DNA of 64,000 nt, from positions 47,046-111,045 of the forward strand of contig NZ_JALJRY010000035.1 in the NCBI RefSeq assembly GCF_024519455.1, written 5' to 3'. A program made the translations under genes and the position numbers. Below the pieces are notes generated by a model. The model searched no databases and was not told the origin of the DNA. It saw nothing but the letters and a program-made list of their open reading frames with translations. This DNA comes from Streptomyces sp. STR69. GTDB lineage: Bacteria; Actinomycetota; Actinomycetes; Streptomycetales; Streptomycetaceae. Shown piece by piece: positions 49,757-58,081 of the stretch (the first letter of the stretch is position 1; each line of letters opens with the position of its first letter).

Positions 49757-49852
49757 ATGCCCTCGACCGCAGAGCTGATCGGCGCCCTCGCCGCCCTGGC
49801 CGGCCTCGGAATCCTCACCCTGGCCAGTGTGCGCAGCATCGGGCGCCGCTGA
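49757..49852 (+). CDS. 31-residue membrane peptide
   Basis: ATG 49757 with TGGAGG at 49747-49752 and a stop at 49850-49852. The peptide begins MPSTAELIGALAALAGLGIL and ends ASVRSIGRR. It is a single hydrophobic helix with a basic tail, as in small regulators of membrane transporters. It lies between the divergent KimA-like and TrkA genes. The good ribosome site and the complete helix support translation. Confidence 0.6.
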   Translation: MPSTAELIGALAALAGLGILTLASVRSIGRR

Positions 49853-49953
49853 CGCACAGGGGTGCCCCGGAAGGGCCGGACGTGTGTACTTTGGCCTCGG
49901 TCTGAGACCCTGATGGGGCTGAGCATTGATTTCAGGACACCGGAAGGACGGTC

Positions 49954-50625
49954 GTGCACATCGTCATCATGGGCTGCGGCAGAGTGGGTTCCGCTCTCGC
50001 CCAGACCCTGGAGCAACAGGGGCACACGGTCGCCGTGATCGACCAGGACCCCACCGCCTTCCGTCGGCTGGGCCCGGGATTCGGCGGTCGCCGGGTCACC
50101 GGGGTCGGCTTCGACCAGGACACGCTGCGCGAAGCGGGCATCGAGGAGGCGGGCGCGTTCGCGGCCGTCTCCAGCGGTGACAACTCGAACATCATCTCCG
50201 CGCGGGTGGCCCGCGAGATGTTCGGCGTCGAGAACGTCGCGGCCCGTATCTACGACCCCCGCCGTGCCGAGGTCTACCAGCGCCTGGGCATCCCCACCGT
50301 CGCCACGGTCCGCTGGACCGCCGACCAGATGCTGCGCCGGCTGCTGCCCTCGGGTGCGGAGCCGCTGTGGCGGGACCCCACCGGCGGTGTCCAGCTCGCC
50401 GAGGTGCACGCCTCGGCGGCCTGGGTCGGCCAGCGGATCAGCAAGCTGCAGGAGGAGACGGGCGTCCGCGTGGCGTTCCTCACCCGTCTCGGCGAGGCGA
50501 TGCTGCCCTCTTCGCAGACCGTGTTGCAGGAGGGCGACCTCGTGCACGTGATGATGCGTACGGACGAGGTCGACAAGGTCGAGGCGGCGTTCGCCAAGGG
50601 TCCCGAAGAGGAGGGCGGTCACTGA
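49954..50625 (+). CDS. trkA: TrkA-family potassium channel/transporter regulatory protein, first
   Basis: A protein of 223 residues from GTG 49954 with GGAAGGA upstream. RCK_N domain with the dinucleotide motif MHIVIMGCGRVGSALAQTLE and acidic end VAVIDQD; then GVGFDQDTLREAGIEEA and RCK_C (LAEVHASAAWVGQRISKLQE). NAD(H)/ATP or c-di-AMP binding gates K+ uptake. The stop overlaps the second TrkA start by 1 bp. Partner membrane proteins could be the KimA-like permease or a TrkH elsewhere. Confidence 0.92.
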   Translation: MHIVIMGCGRVGSALAQTLEQQGHTVAVIDQDPTAFRRLGPGFGGRRVTGVGFDQDTLREAGIEEAGAFAAVSSGDNSNIISARVAREMFGVENVAARIYDPRRAEVYQRLGIPTVATVRWTADQMLRRLLPSGAEPLWRDPTGGVQLAEVHASAAWVGQRISKLQEETGVRVAFLTRLGEAMLPSSQTVLQEGDLVHVMMRTDEVDKVEAAFAKGPEEEGGH

Positions 50626-51302
50626 TGAGGGTCGCCATTGCCGGAGCCGGCGCGGTCGGACGTTCGATCGCCGGTGAGCTGTTGGAGAACGGTCACGAGA
50701 TCCTTCTCATCGACAAGGCCCCGACCGCGATCTCGGTCGAGCGGGTCCCTCAGGCGGAGTGGCTGCTGGCCGACGCCTGCGAGATCACGTCCCTGGACGA
50801 GGCGGCGCTCCAGCGCTGCAACGTCGTGATCGCCGCGACGGGCGACGACAAGGTCAACCTCGTCGTCTCCCTCCTGGCGAAGACGGAGTACGGCGTCCCG
50901 CGCGTCGTGGCCCGCGTCAACAACCCGAAGAACGAATGGCTCTTCAACGAGTCCTGGGGCGTCGACGTGGCCGTCTCCACCCCCCGCCTGATGTCGGCCC
51001 TGGTCGAGGAAGCGGTCTCGGTCGGCGACCTGGTCCGTCTGCTCCGCTTCAGCCACGGCGACGCGAACCTGGTGGAGCTGACGTTGCCGGAGGAGTCGGC
51101 CCTGGCCGGCACCCAGGTCGGCGACGTGGAGTGGCCCGAGGACACCTCCCTGGTCACGATCATCCGCGGCACCCGCGTCCTGACCCCGTCCCGCGAGGAC
51201 TCCCTGGAGGCGGGCGACGAGCTGTTGTTCGTGGCGGCTCAGGCGCGCGAGGAGCAGTTGGAGGACCTGTTGTCGGTGCGCCGGGAGGATGCGGCGAGCT
51301 AG
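50625..51302 (+). CDS. trkA: TrkA-family potassium regulatory protein, second
   Basis: A protein of 225 residues. RCK_N MRVAIAGAGAVGRSIAGELL and LLIDKAP, then VVIAATGDDKVNLVVSLLAK, VARVNNPKNEWLF and RCK_C (NLVELTLPEESALAGTQVGD). It resembles the second member of the actinobacterial CeoB/CeoC pair. It forms an operon with the first TrkA gene. A 21-bp terminator stem follows 8 bp after the stop. Confidence 0.92.
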   Translation: MRVAIAGAGAVGRSIAGELLENGHEILLIDKAPTAISVERVPQAEWLLADACEITSLDEAALQRCNVVIAATGDDKVNLVVSLLAKTEYGVPRVVARVNNPKNEWLFNESWGVDVAVSTPRLMSALVEEAVSVGDLVRLLRFSHGDANLVELTLPEESALAGTQVGDVEWPEDTSLVTIIRGTRVLTPSREDSLEAGDELLFVAAQAREEQLEDLLSVRREDAAS

Positions 51303-51310
51303 TCCGGTTC

Positions 51311-51358
51311 TACGACGAAGAGGGCGCCCCGGGATCTCGGGGCGCCCTCTTCGTCGTA
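51311..51358. terminator. Bidirectional terminator
   Basis: A perfect 21-bp stem, TACGACGAAGAGGGCGCCCC plus G on the left (51311-51331) and the complement at 51338-51358, with a 6-base loop. It separates convergent trkA and DUF3159 genes. Confidence 0.9.
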
Positions 51359-51384
51359 GCGGAAACTAGTCGTAGCGGAAACTA
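51353..51384. repeat. 16-bp tandem duplication
   Basis: GTCGTAGCGGAAACTA occurs twice without a gap (51353-51368 and 51369-51384). The second copy contains the DUF3159 stop codon and the first overlaps the terminator stem. Confidence 0.9.
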
Positions 51385-52143
51385 TGCGTCCCGCCGGTGA
51401 CGACCCTCCGCCGTGGCAGCAGCCGCCGCCTTGCGTTCCTTTTCCGCCTGTTCCTCCGCCTCCATCTCCGCGAACACGTCGATGGGGGCGGGCGCCTTCG
51501 CGAGGAAGACCCACGTCAGCCAGACGGCCAGCAGGAACGGCGGGATCTTCAACGCGACCAGGACCCAGCCGAGTTGGGCGGTGTTGGCCCACCAGTAGAG
51601 CGGGAAGAGGATCGCGCACTTGGCGAGCAGGATCAGGCCCCAGGCCCAACTGGCCTTGGCGTAGGCCTTCTTGCGGCCGGGGTTGCGCTTCCGCCAGGAG
51701 AGGTTCTCCTTGAAGACCGGGCCGAGGATCAGGCCGATCAGCGGGACGCCCGCGAGGGTCGTGATGATGTACGCCAGCGCCAGGCCCAGCGTGTAGAGCA
51801 TGCCGGGGAGGTAGAAGTTCTTGGCGTTGCCGGTCATCATCGCGAAGACGACACCGAAGGCGACGCCGAAGACACCGCTGAAGGCGTGCTTGACCGTGTC
51901 GCGCTTCACCAGCCGGACCACGACCAGGACCAGGGACACGGCCAGGGCGGCGATCGCCGACCAGTGCAGGTCCTTGTTGATCGTGAAGATGGTGACGAAG
52001 AGGAGGCCGGGCAGGACCGTTTCGATCATGCCGCGCAGCCCGCCGAACGCCTCGAAGAGGGCCGCCTCGGTCACCGCCCGGACATCCTGCTCGGTGTCTT
52101 CGGCGTCCACGGTCTCTGTGGTCGGCTTGTCGAGCGACGTCAC
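51382..52143 (-). CDS. DUF3159 family membrane protein
   Basis: A protein of 253 residues. About six transmembrane segments (GLLFVTIFTINKDLHWSAIA, LVLVVVRLVKRDTVKHAFSG, LGLALAYIITTLAGVPLIGL). The start has EDTEQDVRAVTEAALFEAFG, and the C-terminus AEMEAEEQAEKERKAAAAAT is a charged helix. Family function is not known. It is followed upstream by an OB-fold protein gene, with a 3-bp gap, so they are co-transcribed. Confidence 0.88.
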   Translation of the reverse strand: MTSLDKPTTETVDAEDTEQDVRAVTEAALFEAFGGLRGMIETVLPGLLFVTIFTINKDLHWSAIAALAVSLVLVVVRLVKRDTVKHAFSGVFGVAFGVVFAMMTGNAKNFYLPGMLYTLGLALAYIITTLAGVPLIGLILGPVFKENLSWRKRNPGRKKAYAKASWAWGLILLAKCAILFPLYWWANTAQLGWVLVALKIPPFLLAVWLTWVFLAKAPAPIDVFAEMEAEEQAEKERKAAAAATAEGRHRRDA

Positions 52144-52146
52144 CGG

Positions 52147-52545
52147 CTACTCCCGTCCGAGGGGTCTCAGTTCGTATTTCGGGTTGAAGAGCACCCGGCG
52201 GCCTCTGCTCATGGAGATCCGGCCGGACGCGATCAGCTTGCGCCCCGGTTCTATGCCCACGATGGAACGCCTGCCGAGCCACACCACGTCCAGGGCGGCG
52301 GAGCCGTCGAACAGCTCGGCCTCCAGGGCCGGGACTCCAGCCCGGGGGCGCAGCGTGACCGTGCGCAAGGTACCAGTAACCGTCACGATCTGTCGGTCGT
52401 GGCAGTCGCCGATCCGGACACAGCCCTCGGTCGCGGTGTCCTCACGCAGCTCTTCCGACTCCAGGTCCTCCTGCGAGGTGGAGAGCCGGTCGAGCATGCG
52501 CCGGAACCGTCCGGCCGGCTTTTCGGAACGAGGGACAGCGCTCAT
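52147..52545 (-). CDS. OB-fold nucleic-acid-binding domain protein
   Basis: A protein of 132 residues. An OB-fold is seen in VRIGDCHDRQIVTVTGTLRT, LEAELFDGSAALDVVWLGR and VGIEPGRKLIASGRISMSRG, similar to the tRNA-binding/RecG-type OB wedge. The N-terminal 40 residues are helical and charged. No catalytic domain. Together with the DUF3159 gene it is a conserved pair in actinobacteria; its target nucleic acid is unknown. Confidence 0.85.
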   Translation of the reverse strand: MSAVPRSEKPAGRFRRMLDRLSTSQEDLESEELREDTATEGCVRIGDCHDRQIVTVTGTLRTVTLRPRAGVPALEAELFDGSAALDVVWLGRRSIVGIEPGRKLIASGRISMSRGRRVLFNPKYELRPLGRE

Positions 52546-52590
52546 ATCTGAAGCGTACCGGGGTCCACCGACAGCGACGTACCCACGTCC

Positions 52591-53274
52591 TCAGCGCTCG
52601 AACCGGTAGCCCATCCCGGGCTCCGTGATGAAGTGCTTCGGGTGCGCGGGGTCCGTCTCCAGCTTGCGCCGCAGCTGTGCCATGTAGACGCGGAGGTAGT
52701 TCGTCTCGGTCCCGTAGGACGGCCCCCACACCTCCTGCAACAGCTGTTTCTGGCTGACCAGTCGCCCGGTGTTGCGCACCAGCACCTCCAGCAGATGCCA
52801 CTCCGTGGGGGTGAGCCGTACGTCCCGCCCGTCCCGCTGGACCTTCTTGGCGGCCAGGTCGACGGTGAACTCCTCGGTCTCGACCAGGACGTCGTCCTCG
52901 CCGCCCCCGGTGGGCTCGGCCCGGCGCACGGCGGCCCGCAGCCGGGCCAGCAGCTCGTCCATGCCGAAGGGCTTGGTGACGTAGTCGTCGGCGCCCGCGT
53001 CCAGCGCCTCCACCTTCTCGTCCGAGGAGTGCCGGGCGGACAGCACCAGGATCGGCACCCGGGTCCAGCCGCGCAGCCCCTTGATCACCTCGACGCCGTC
53101 CATGTCGGGCAGCCCCAGGTCGAGGACGACCACGTCGGGGTGGCGGGAGGCGGCGAGGTCGAGCGCGGTCTTCCCGTCGGCCGCCGCGTCGACCTCGTAC
53201 TTCCGCGCCTTGAGGTTGATCACGAGGGCCCGCACGATCTGCGGCTCATCCTCGACCACGAGGACCCTGGTCAT
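52591..53274 (-). CDS. kdpE: Response regulator KdpE
   Basis: A protein of 227 residues. Receiver domain: VLVVEDEPQIVRALVINLKA, VVLDLGLPDMDG with Asp about 52, Lys in DDYVTKPFGM. Winged-helix: VRLTPTEWHLLEVLVRNTGR, ETNYLRVYMAQLRRKLETDP and the KdpE-typical ITEPGMGYRFE. It activates kdpFABC at low K+ in other bacteria. Its start overlaps the kdpD stop by 4 bp. No kdpFABC is in this window. Confidence 0.93.
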   Translation of the reverse strand: MTRVLVVEDEPQIVRALVINLKARKYEVDAAADGKTALDLAASRHPDVVVLDLGLPDMDGVEVIKGLRGWTRVPILVLSARHSSDEKVEALDAGADDYVTKPFGMDELLARLRAAVRRAEPTGGGEDDVLVETEEFTVDLAAKKVQRDGRDVRLTPTEWHLLEVLVRNTGRLVSQKQLLQEVWGPSYGTETNYLRVYMAQLRRKLETDPAHPKHFITEPGMGYRFER

Positions 53275-55847
53275 GAGACCTGCCTTTCCGGTTGTACGTC
53301 TTTCACGTCATGCCCGTCTTCTACGGCACTGTCCTCCGGCGCGAACTCCAGTGGCTTGGCCGCGCGGAGCGTGAGGACCATGGTGAGGCCGCCGCCGGGC
53401 GTGTCCTCGGCGTTCAGGGTGCCGTTCATGGCCTCGGTGAAGCCACGCGCCACGGCGAGGCCGAGCCCCACTCCGGCACCGCGCGGGGCGTCGCCGTAGC
53501 GCTGGAAGGGCTCGAAGATGCGGTCCTTGGCCTCGTCCGGGACTCCGGGGCCCCGGTCGACCACCCGGACCTCCACCCGGTCGGCGATGGCGCTGGCGGA
53601 CACCAGGACGGGTCTGTCCGGCGGGCTGTACTTGACCGCGTTCTCGACCAGGTTGGCCACCGCCCGCTCCAGCAGCCCCGGGTCCACGGCGACCATGGGC
53701 AGTGTCTCCGGGATGTCGAGTTCGGCGCTGCCCTCGGGGACCCCGACGAGCGCCATGGGCACCACCTCGTCGAGGTCGATCTCCCGGACGATCGGGGTCA
53801 CCGTGCCGGTCTGCAGGCGGGACATGTCGAGGAGGTTGCCCACGAGGTGGTCGAGCCGGTCGGCGCCCGCCTCGATGCCCTCCAGCAGCTCGGCCTGGTC
53901 CTCCTCGGACCAGGCCACGTCGTCGGACCGCAGACTAGACACGGCCGCCTTGATGCCGGCCAGCGGAGTCCGCAGATCGTGGCTCACGGCTGCCAGGAGG
54001 GCCGTACGGATGCGGTTGCCCTCGGCGAGGGCGCGGGCCTGGTCGGCCTCCTCGCGCAGGCGTCTGCGGTCCAGTACGACGGCGGCCTGCGCGGCGAAGG
54101 CGGCCAGGACCCGGCGGTCGGAGGCGGGCAGCACCCGGCCGGTCAGCGCGAGGGCCATGTGGTCGCCGACCGGCATGTCCACATCGCCGTCCTCGGGCCG
54201 CTCCAGCGGCACCCCGACGCCGACCCGGCCCGCGCAGGTCCAGGGGTCCACGTCGCTCTTGCGCTCCAGCAGCGCCACGGACTCCATGCCGAAGGTCTCC
54301 CGGACCCGCTCCAGGAGCGCTTCGAGGCTGGTCTCGCCGCGCAGCACGCTGCCCGCGAGGAAGGACAGGATCTCGGACTCGGCGCGCAGTCTGGCGGCCT
54401 GCTGGGTGCGCCGCGCGGCCAGGTCGACGACGGAGGCCACGGACACGGCGACCCCGACGAAGATCGCGATGGCGACGATGTTCTTGGGGTCGGCGATGGT
54501 CAGCCGGTGCAGCGGAGGCGTGTAGTAGTAGTTCAGCAGGAACGACCCGAGGGCCGCCGAGACCAGTGCCGGCAGCAGCCCGCCGAGCAGCGCCGCCGCG
54601 ACGGTCAGGGACAGGAACAGCAGCATGTCGTTGGCGAGCCCGAGGTGGATCGCGTTCAGCAGGAGCGCGAGGCCCACCGGCCCGACCACTCCGACCACCC
54701 ACCCCGAGACGATCCGGGCCCGGCCGAGCCGCGCGCCCCGGGCCACCGGCAGTCCGCGGCCCTTGGCGACCTCTTCGTGGGTGACGATGTGGACGTCCAG
54801 GTCGGGACCGGACTCGCGGGCCACCGTGGTGCCGACGCCGGGCCCGAAGACGTACTGCCAGGTCTTGCGGCGCGAGGAGCCCAGGACGATCTGGGTGGCG
54901 TTGACCCCGCGCGCGAAGTCGAGCAGCGCGGCCGGGATGTCGTCGCCCACTACGTGGTGGAAGGTGCCCCCGAGGTCCTCGATCAGGGTGCGCTGCTGGG
55001 CCAGTTCCTTCGGGGAGGCGGAGGTCAGGCCGTCGCTGCGGGAGATGTAGACGGCCAGCACCTCGCCGCCGGCCCCCTTCTCGGCGAGTCGCGCGGCCCG
55101 CCGTATCAGGGTCCGTCCCTCCGGGCCGCCGGTCAGTCCTACGACGATCCGCTCGCGCGAACCCCAGATCGCCGACACCTGATGCTCGCTGCGGTACTCC
55201 TGGAGGTATTCGTCGACCCGGTCGGCCACCCACAGCAGGGCCAGCTCCCGCAGGGCGGTGAGGTTGCCGGGGCGGAAGTAGTTCGAGAGGGCCGCGTCGA
55301 CCTTGTCGGGCTGGTAGATGTTGCCGTGCGCCATCCGCCGGCGCAGTGCCTGTGGCGACATGTCGACCAGTTCGATCTGGTCGGCCCGGCGGACGACCTC
55401 GTCCGGCACGGTCTCCTGCTGGCGCACCCCGGTGATCGACTCGACGACGTCGCCGAGGGACTCCAGGTGCTGGATGTTGACGGTCGACACCACGTCGATG
55501 CCGGCCGCGAGCAGTTCCTCGATGTCCTGCCAGCGTTTGGTGTTGCGGGAGCCCGGGATGTTGGTGTGGGCCAGTTCGTCCACCAGGGCGACGGCGGGGG
55601 CCCGGCGCAGTACGGCGTCGACGTCCATCTCGGTGAAGACGGTGCCCCGGTAGGCCAGCTCCGCGCGCGGGACCTGCTCCAGGCCGTGCAGCATCACCTC
55701 GGTGCGGGCCCGGCCGTGGTGCTCCACGAAGGCGACCACGCAGTCGGTGCCCCGCTCCACCCTGCGGTGGGCCTCGGACAGCATGGCGTACGTCTTGCCG
55801 ACGCCCGGTGCCGCACCGAGGTAGATCCGAAGCTTGCCGCGTCCCAT
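53271..55847 (-). CDS. kdpD: Sensor histidine kinase KdpD
   Basis: A protein of 858 residues. The N-terminal KdpD domain has a Walker A RIYLGAAPGVGKTYAMLSEA and FVEHHGRARTEVM, ending in AHTNIPGSRNTKRWQDIEEL. A USP-like domain (RIVVGLTGGPEGRTLIRRAA) follows, then four transmembrane helices (about 400-500), a GAF-like region, HisKA with AVSHDLRTPLAGIKAAVSSL and ATPase motifs NLVENAVKYSPPD, DRGPGVPDEAK. Complete compared with other KdpD. It senses K+ limitation or turgor. It pairs with KdpE by a 4-bp overlap. Confidence 0.95.
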   Translation of the reverse strand: MGRGKLRIYLGAAPGVGKTYAMLSEAHRRVERGTDCVVAFVEHHGRARTEVMLHGLEQVPRAELAYRGTVFTEMDVDAVLRRAPAVALVDELAHTNIPGSRNTKRWQDIEELLAAGIDVVSTVNIQHLESLGDVVESITGVRQQETVPDEVVRRADQIELVDMSPQALRRRMAHGNIYQPDKVDAALSNYFRPGNLTALRELALLWVADRVDEYLQEYRSEHQVSAIWGSRERIVVGLTGGPEGRTLIRRAARLAEKGAGGEVLAVYISRSDGLTSASPKELAQQRTLIEDLGGTFHHVVGDDIPAALLDFARGVNATQIVLGSSRRKTWQYVFGPGVGTTVARESGPDLDVHIVTHEEVAKGRGLPVARGARLGRARIVSGWVVGVVGPVGLALLLNAIHLGLANDMLLFLSLTVAAALLGGLLPALVSAALGSFLLNYYYTPPLHRLTIADPKNIVAIAIFVGVAVSVASVVDLAARRTQQAARLRAESEILSFLAGSVLRGETSLEALLERVRETFGMESVALLERKSDVDPWTCAGRVGVGVPLERPEDGDVDMPVGDHMALALTGRVLPASDRRVLAAFAAQAAVVLDRRRLREEADQARALAEGNRIRTALLAAVSHDLRTPLAGIKAAVSSLRSDDVAWSEEDQAELLEGIEAGADRLDHLVGNLLDMSRLQTGTVTPIVREIDLDEVVPMALVGVPEGSAELDIPETLPMVAVDPGLLERAVANLVENAVKYSPPDRPVLVSASAIADRVEVRVVDRGPGVPDEAKDRIFEPFQRYGDAPRGAGVGLGLAVARGFTEAMNGTLNAEDTPGGGLTMVLTLRAAKPLEFAPEDSAVEDGHDVKDVQPERQVS

Positions 55848-55952
55848 GGCCCCATTGTCTTCCCGTCACACCCGTGTACGCAGCGTCGACTTTACGGCCA
55901 ATAAGTCCGACAAAAGGGGTGGCGGGCCTGGTCCGGGACGTCTTTGACACAT

Positions 55953-55983
55953 CCCTGATGCCCGTATGGCACGGGCATCAGGG
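55953..55983. terminator. Terminator hairpin, 3' side of the alginate-lyase-family gene
   Basis: A perfect 13-bp stem CCCTGATGCCCGT / ACGGGCATCAGGG with a 5-base loop, 11 bp beyond the stop at 55995. Confidence 0.8.
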
Positions 55984-55994
55984 CGTGACGGTGT

Positions 55995-57170
55995 TCAGTT
56001 GGGGTTGTCGCCGTGGGTGAGGGTCTCCCAGGCCACGAAGAGGTTGTTGCTGCCGGCCGGGCGGTTGTTGAGGGTGAGCGTCTGGGTGTTGGTCATGGCG
56101 ATGCCCAGGCGGTTGTGCAGGGCGTTGTAGCCGACCTCTGTGACGGGTCCGAGCCCGAGGGTCAGCGACCCGCCGCACAGCCAGCTCGGCACGGCCGTCC
56201 CGAGCTGGTACTTGGCCTGGAACCCGAGCGCCTGCCGCAGCCGCTCGCCCACGTCGGTGCCGTAGAGGTCGGTGCCCTGGATCCGGCTGGTCTCGGCGAC
56301 GTGCGAGATCGAGGAGAGGCCGTACCCGGTGTGCGTGAAGTCGCGGCACGTCTCCTGGGTGAGCCCGGTGACGAAGGTCGACTGGCCCTGCCAGTAACTG
56401 ACGATCTTCGCCGTGGTGTTGAGGTTCTGGCTCGGCACGGTTTTCGGTACGGAACCGTCCGAGGCGAGGTAGATGTAGGCGGCCGTCCGCGTCCGGAAGA
56501 GCGCCATGGCCTTGTCGTACGACGTCCTGTCCTCCAGGAAGACGGAGATGCCGACGGCGGCGTCCATCATCGTCAGCTCCCAGTTCCCGTTGGAATTGGA
56601 GCCGTTGATGATCTCGGGGAGGTAGACGTTGCGGAGCATGGTCGCGAAGCGGGCCGAGTTGGCCCAGGTGCCGGTGTACGTGTATTTGATGATCTCGGCG
56701 GCCTTGGGCCAGGAGGAGCCGGCCCAGCCGGTCTGCAGGGGCGCGTTGCTGTTGGTGTGGCTGGTGATCGTGGCCGACCAGGCGTCCATGATCTCGATGG
56801 ACTTCTGGGCGTAGCGCGCGTCCTTGGTGATGTACCAGGCGAGCGCGTCGGTGTAGGCCGCTATCGCGTCCTCGCGTTCGTCGGTGCAGCCGTAGTTGGG
56901 GTTGGAGTACGAGCCGCACTCGACGACGGCTCTGGGCTTCGGGGTGCGGGTGAGGCCGGCGTAGGAGCTGGCCATCATCTGGTCGTAGGCGCCCTTCCAG
57001 GGCTGGGCGCCGGCGAGGACTTCGGTGCGGGCGAAGTCCAACTGGCTCCTGGAGACGTCGACTCCGGGATGGACGAAGGTGGCGGGGGCGGCCTGGGCGG
57101 GGGCGCCGGGCTGGGCGAAGAAGCCCAGGACCAGCGCGGTGACGACGGAGAGCAGGGCAGCGCGGCGCAC
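55995..57170 (-). CDS. Secreted alginate-lyase-family protein
   Basis: A protein of 391 residues from GTG 57170 with GGAG six bases upstream; longer frames have no ribosome site. Signal peptide VRRAALLSVVTALVLGFFAQ and APAQAAPA. The mature protein is an alpha/alpha-toroid domain of the alginate lyase (PF05426-like) type: YTDALAWYITKDARYAQKSI, MDAWSATITSHTNSNAPLQ, GSNSNGNWELTMMDAAVGIS and RDFTHTGYGLSSISHVAETS, with conserved Asn, His and Tyr in the cleft. It probably cleaves an acidic polysaccharide outside the cell. Confidence 0.85.
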   Translation of the reverse strand: MRRAALLSVVTALVLGFFAQPGAPAQAAPATFVHPGVDVSRSQLDFARTEVLAGAQPWKGAYDQMMASSYAGLTRTPKPRAVVECGSYSNPNYGCTDEREDAIAAYTDALAWYITKDARYAQKSIEIMDAWSATITSHTNSNAPLQTGWAGSSWPKAAEIIKYTYTGTWANSARFATMLRNVYLPEIINGSNSNGNWELTMMDAAVGISVFLEDRTSYDKAMALFRTRTAAYIYLASDGSVPKTVPSQNLNTTAKIVSYWQGQSTFVTGLTQETCRDFTHTGYGLSSISHVAETSRIQGTDLYGTDVGERLRQALGFQAKYQLGTAVPSWLCGGSLTLGLGPVTEVGYNALHNRLGIAMTNTQTLTLNNRPAGSNNLFVAWETLTHGDNPN

Positions 57171-57275
57171 GGTGACTCCGTTCTCGTATGTGAACAAAGA
57201 GCACCCTGATGAACGTGGGCGTTGAGCCGAGACCATAGGTACAGACCAATACGCCGTCAAGAGTGCGCGCACGAC

Positions 57276-57310
57276 GAAGGGCCGCACCCCGGGAGGGGTA
57301 CGACCCTTTC
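57276..57310. terminator. Hairpin after the DUF3710 gene
   Basis: A 15-bp stem with three wobble pairs around a GGGA loop (GAAGGGCCGCACCCC and GGGGTACGACCCTTT), 18 bp beyond the minus-strand stop at 57328. Confidence 0.65.
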
Positions 57311-57327
57311 GTGTCTGTCTGTTCCGG

Positions 57328-58080
57328 CTAGCGGACCTCGGTGATCTCCGGTCCGCGCTGCAACTGGCCCATGCCGCCGGAGAAGCGGGAACCCGCCTCC
57401 TCCTGCTGGACACCCTCGGGAACCATCTGGGCGTCGTTCGGCAGCTTCAGGACGATCGGGTCGCGGGGCGCCATCGGGCCCTCGCCGCGCACCACGACCG
57501 TGTCCCGGAAGATCTGCTCCAGCAGACCGGCCGCCTGCGGCTGCACCGCGCCCTGCCCGGAGATCACCCCGCGCAGGAACCAGCGCGAACCGTCCACACC
57601 GACGAACCGCACCACCTGGAAACCGCCCGTGCCGTCCGGCAGCTGCACCGGAACCTGCGCGCGCAGCTCCCAGCCCAGCGGCCCCTCGACCTCGTCGACG
57701 ATGCCGCCCTGCTGGGTGATGCCGCTGGCGATCTCCTCGCGGACCTCACCCCAGATGCCCTCGCGCTTGGGGGCGGCGAAGGCCTGCAACTGGATGGCAC
57801 TGTCCTTGAGGACCACCGTGGCGGCGACGATCGCGTCACCCGCGACCTCGACCCGCAACTCCATGCCGTCGACTCCCGGCACGAACAGACCGCCCAGGTC
57901 CACCCGGCCCTCGGCGGGGTCGCCGACCTCCGAGTCGTCCCAGGGTCCGTCGGGGCGGGGCTCCGGTTCGAGCCTCACGCGCTCCACCGCGTCCGCCTCA
58001 GTGTCGACGTCGTCGACGACCTGCTCGGCCTCGCTCGCCGCGTCCTCGGCGGCAGTGCCCTTCTTGCGACGTCCGAACAC
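57328..58080 (-). CDS. DUF3710 family protein
   Basis: A protein of 250 residues from GTG 58080 (FGRRKKGTAAEDAA), with AAGGA upstream. An acidic N-terminal region (VDDVDTEADAVERVRLEPEP) is followed by the conserved domain: RVDLGGLFVPGVDGMELRVE, LQAFAAPKREGIWGEVREEI, QVVRFVGVDGSRWFLRGVIS and VVVRGEGPMAPRDPIVLKLP. It is cytoplasmic, function unknown. It lies one base after dut in a conserved actinobacterial gene order. Confidence 0.92.
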   Translation of the reverse strand: MFGRRKKGTAAEDAASEAEQVVDDVDTEADAVERVRLEPEPRPDGPWDDSEVGDPAEGRVDLGGLFVPGVDGMELRVEVAGDAIVAATVVLKDSAIQLQAFAAPKREGIWGEVREEIASGITQQGGIVDEVEGPLGWELRAQVPVQLPDGTGGFQVVRFVGVDGSRWFLRGVISGQGAVQPQAAGLLEQIFRDTVVVRGEGPMAPRDPIVLKLPNDAQMVPEGVQQEEAGSRFSGGMGQLQRGPEITEVR

Positions 58081-58081
58081 G

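Noticed and set aside
53292..55904. An 870-codon open frame on the plus strand opposite kdpD
   Set aside because: It is a mirror of the kdpD codon bias; the translation has no domain, while the minus strand shows all KdpD motifs.
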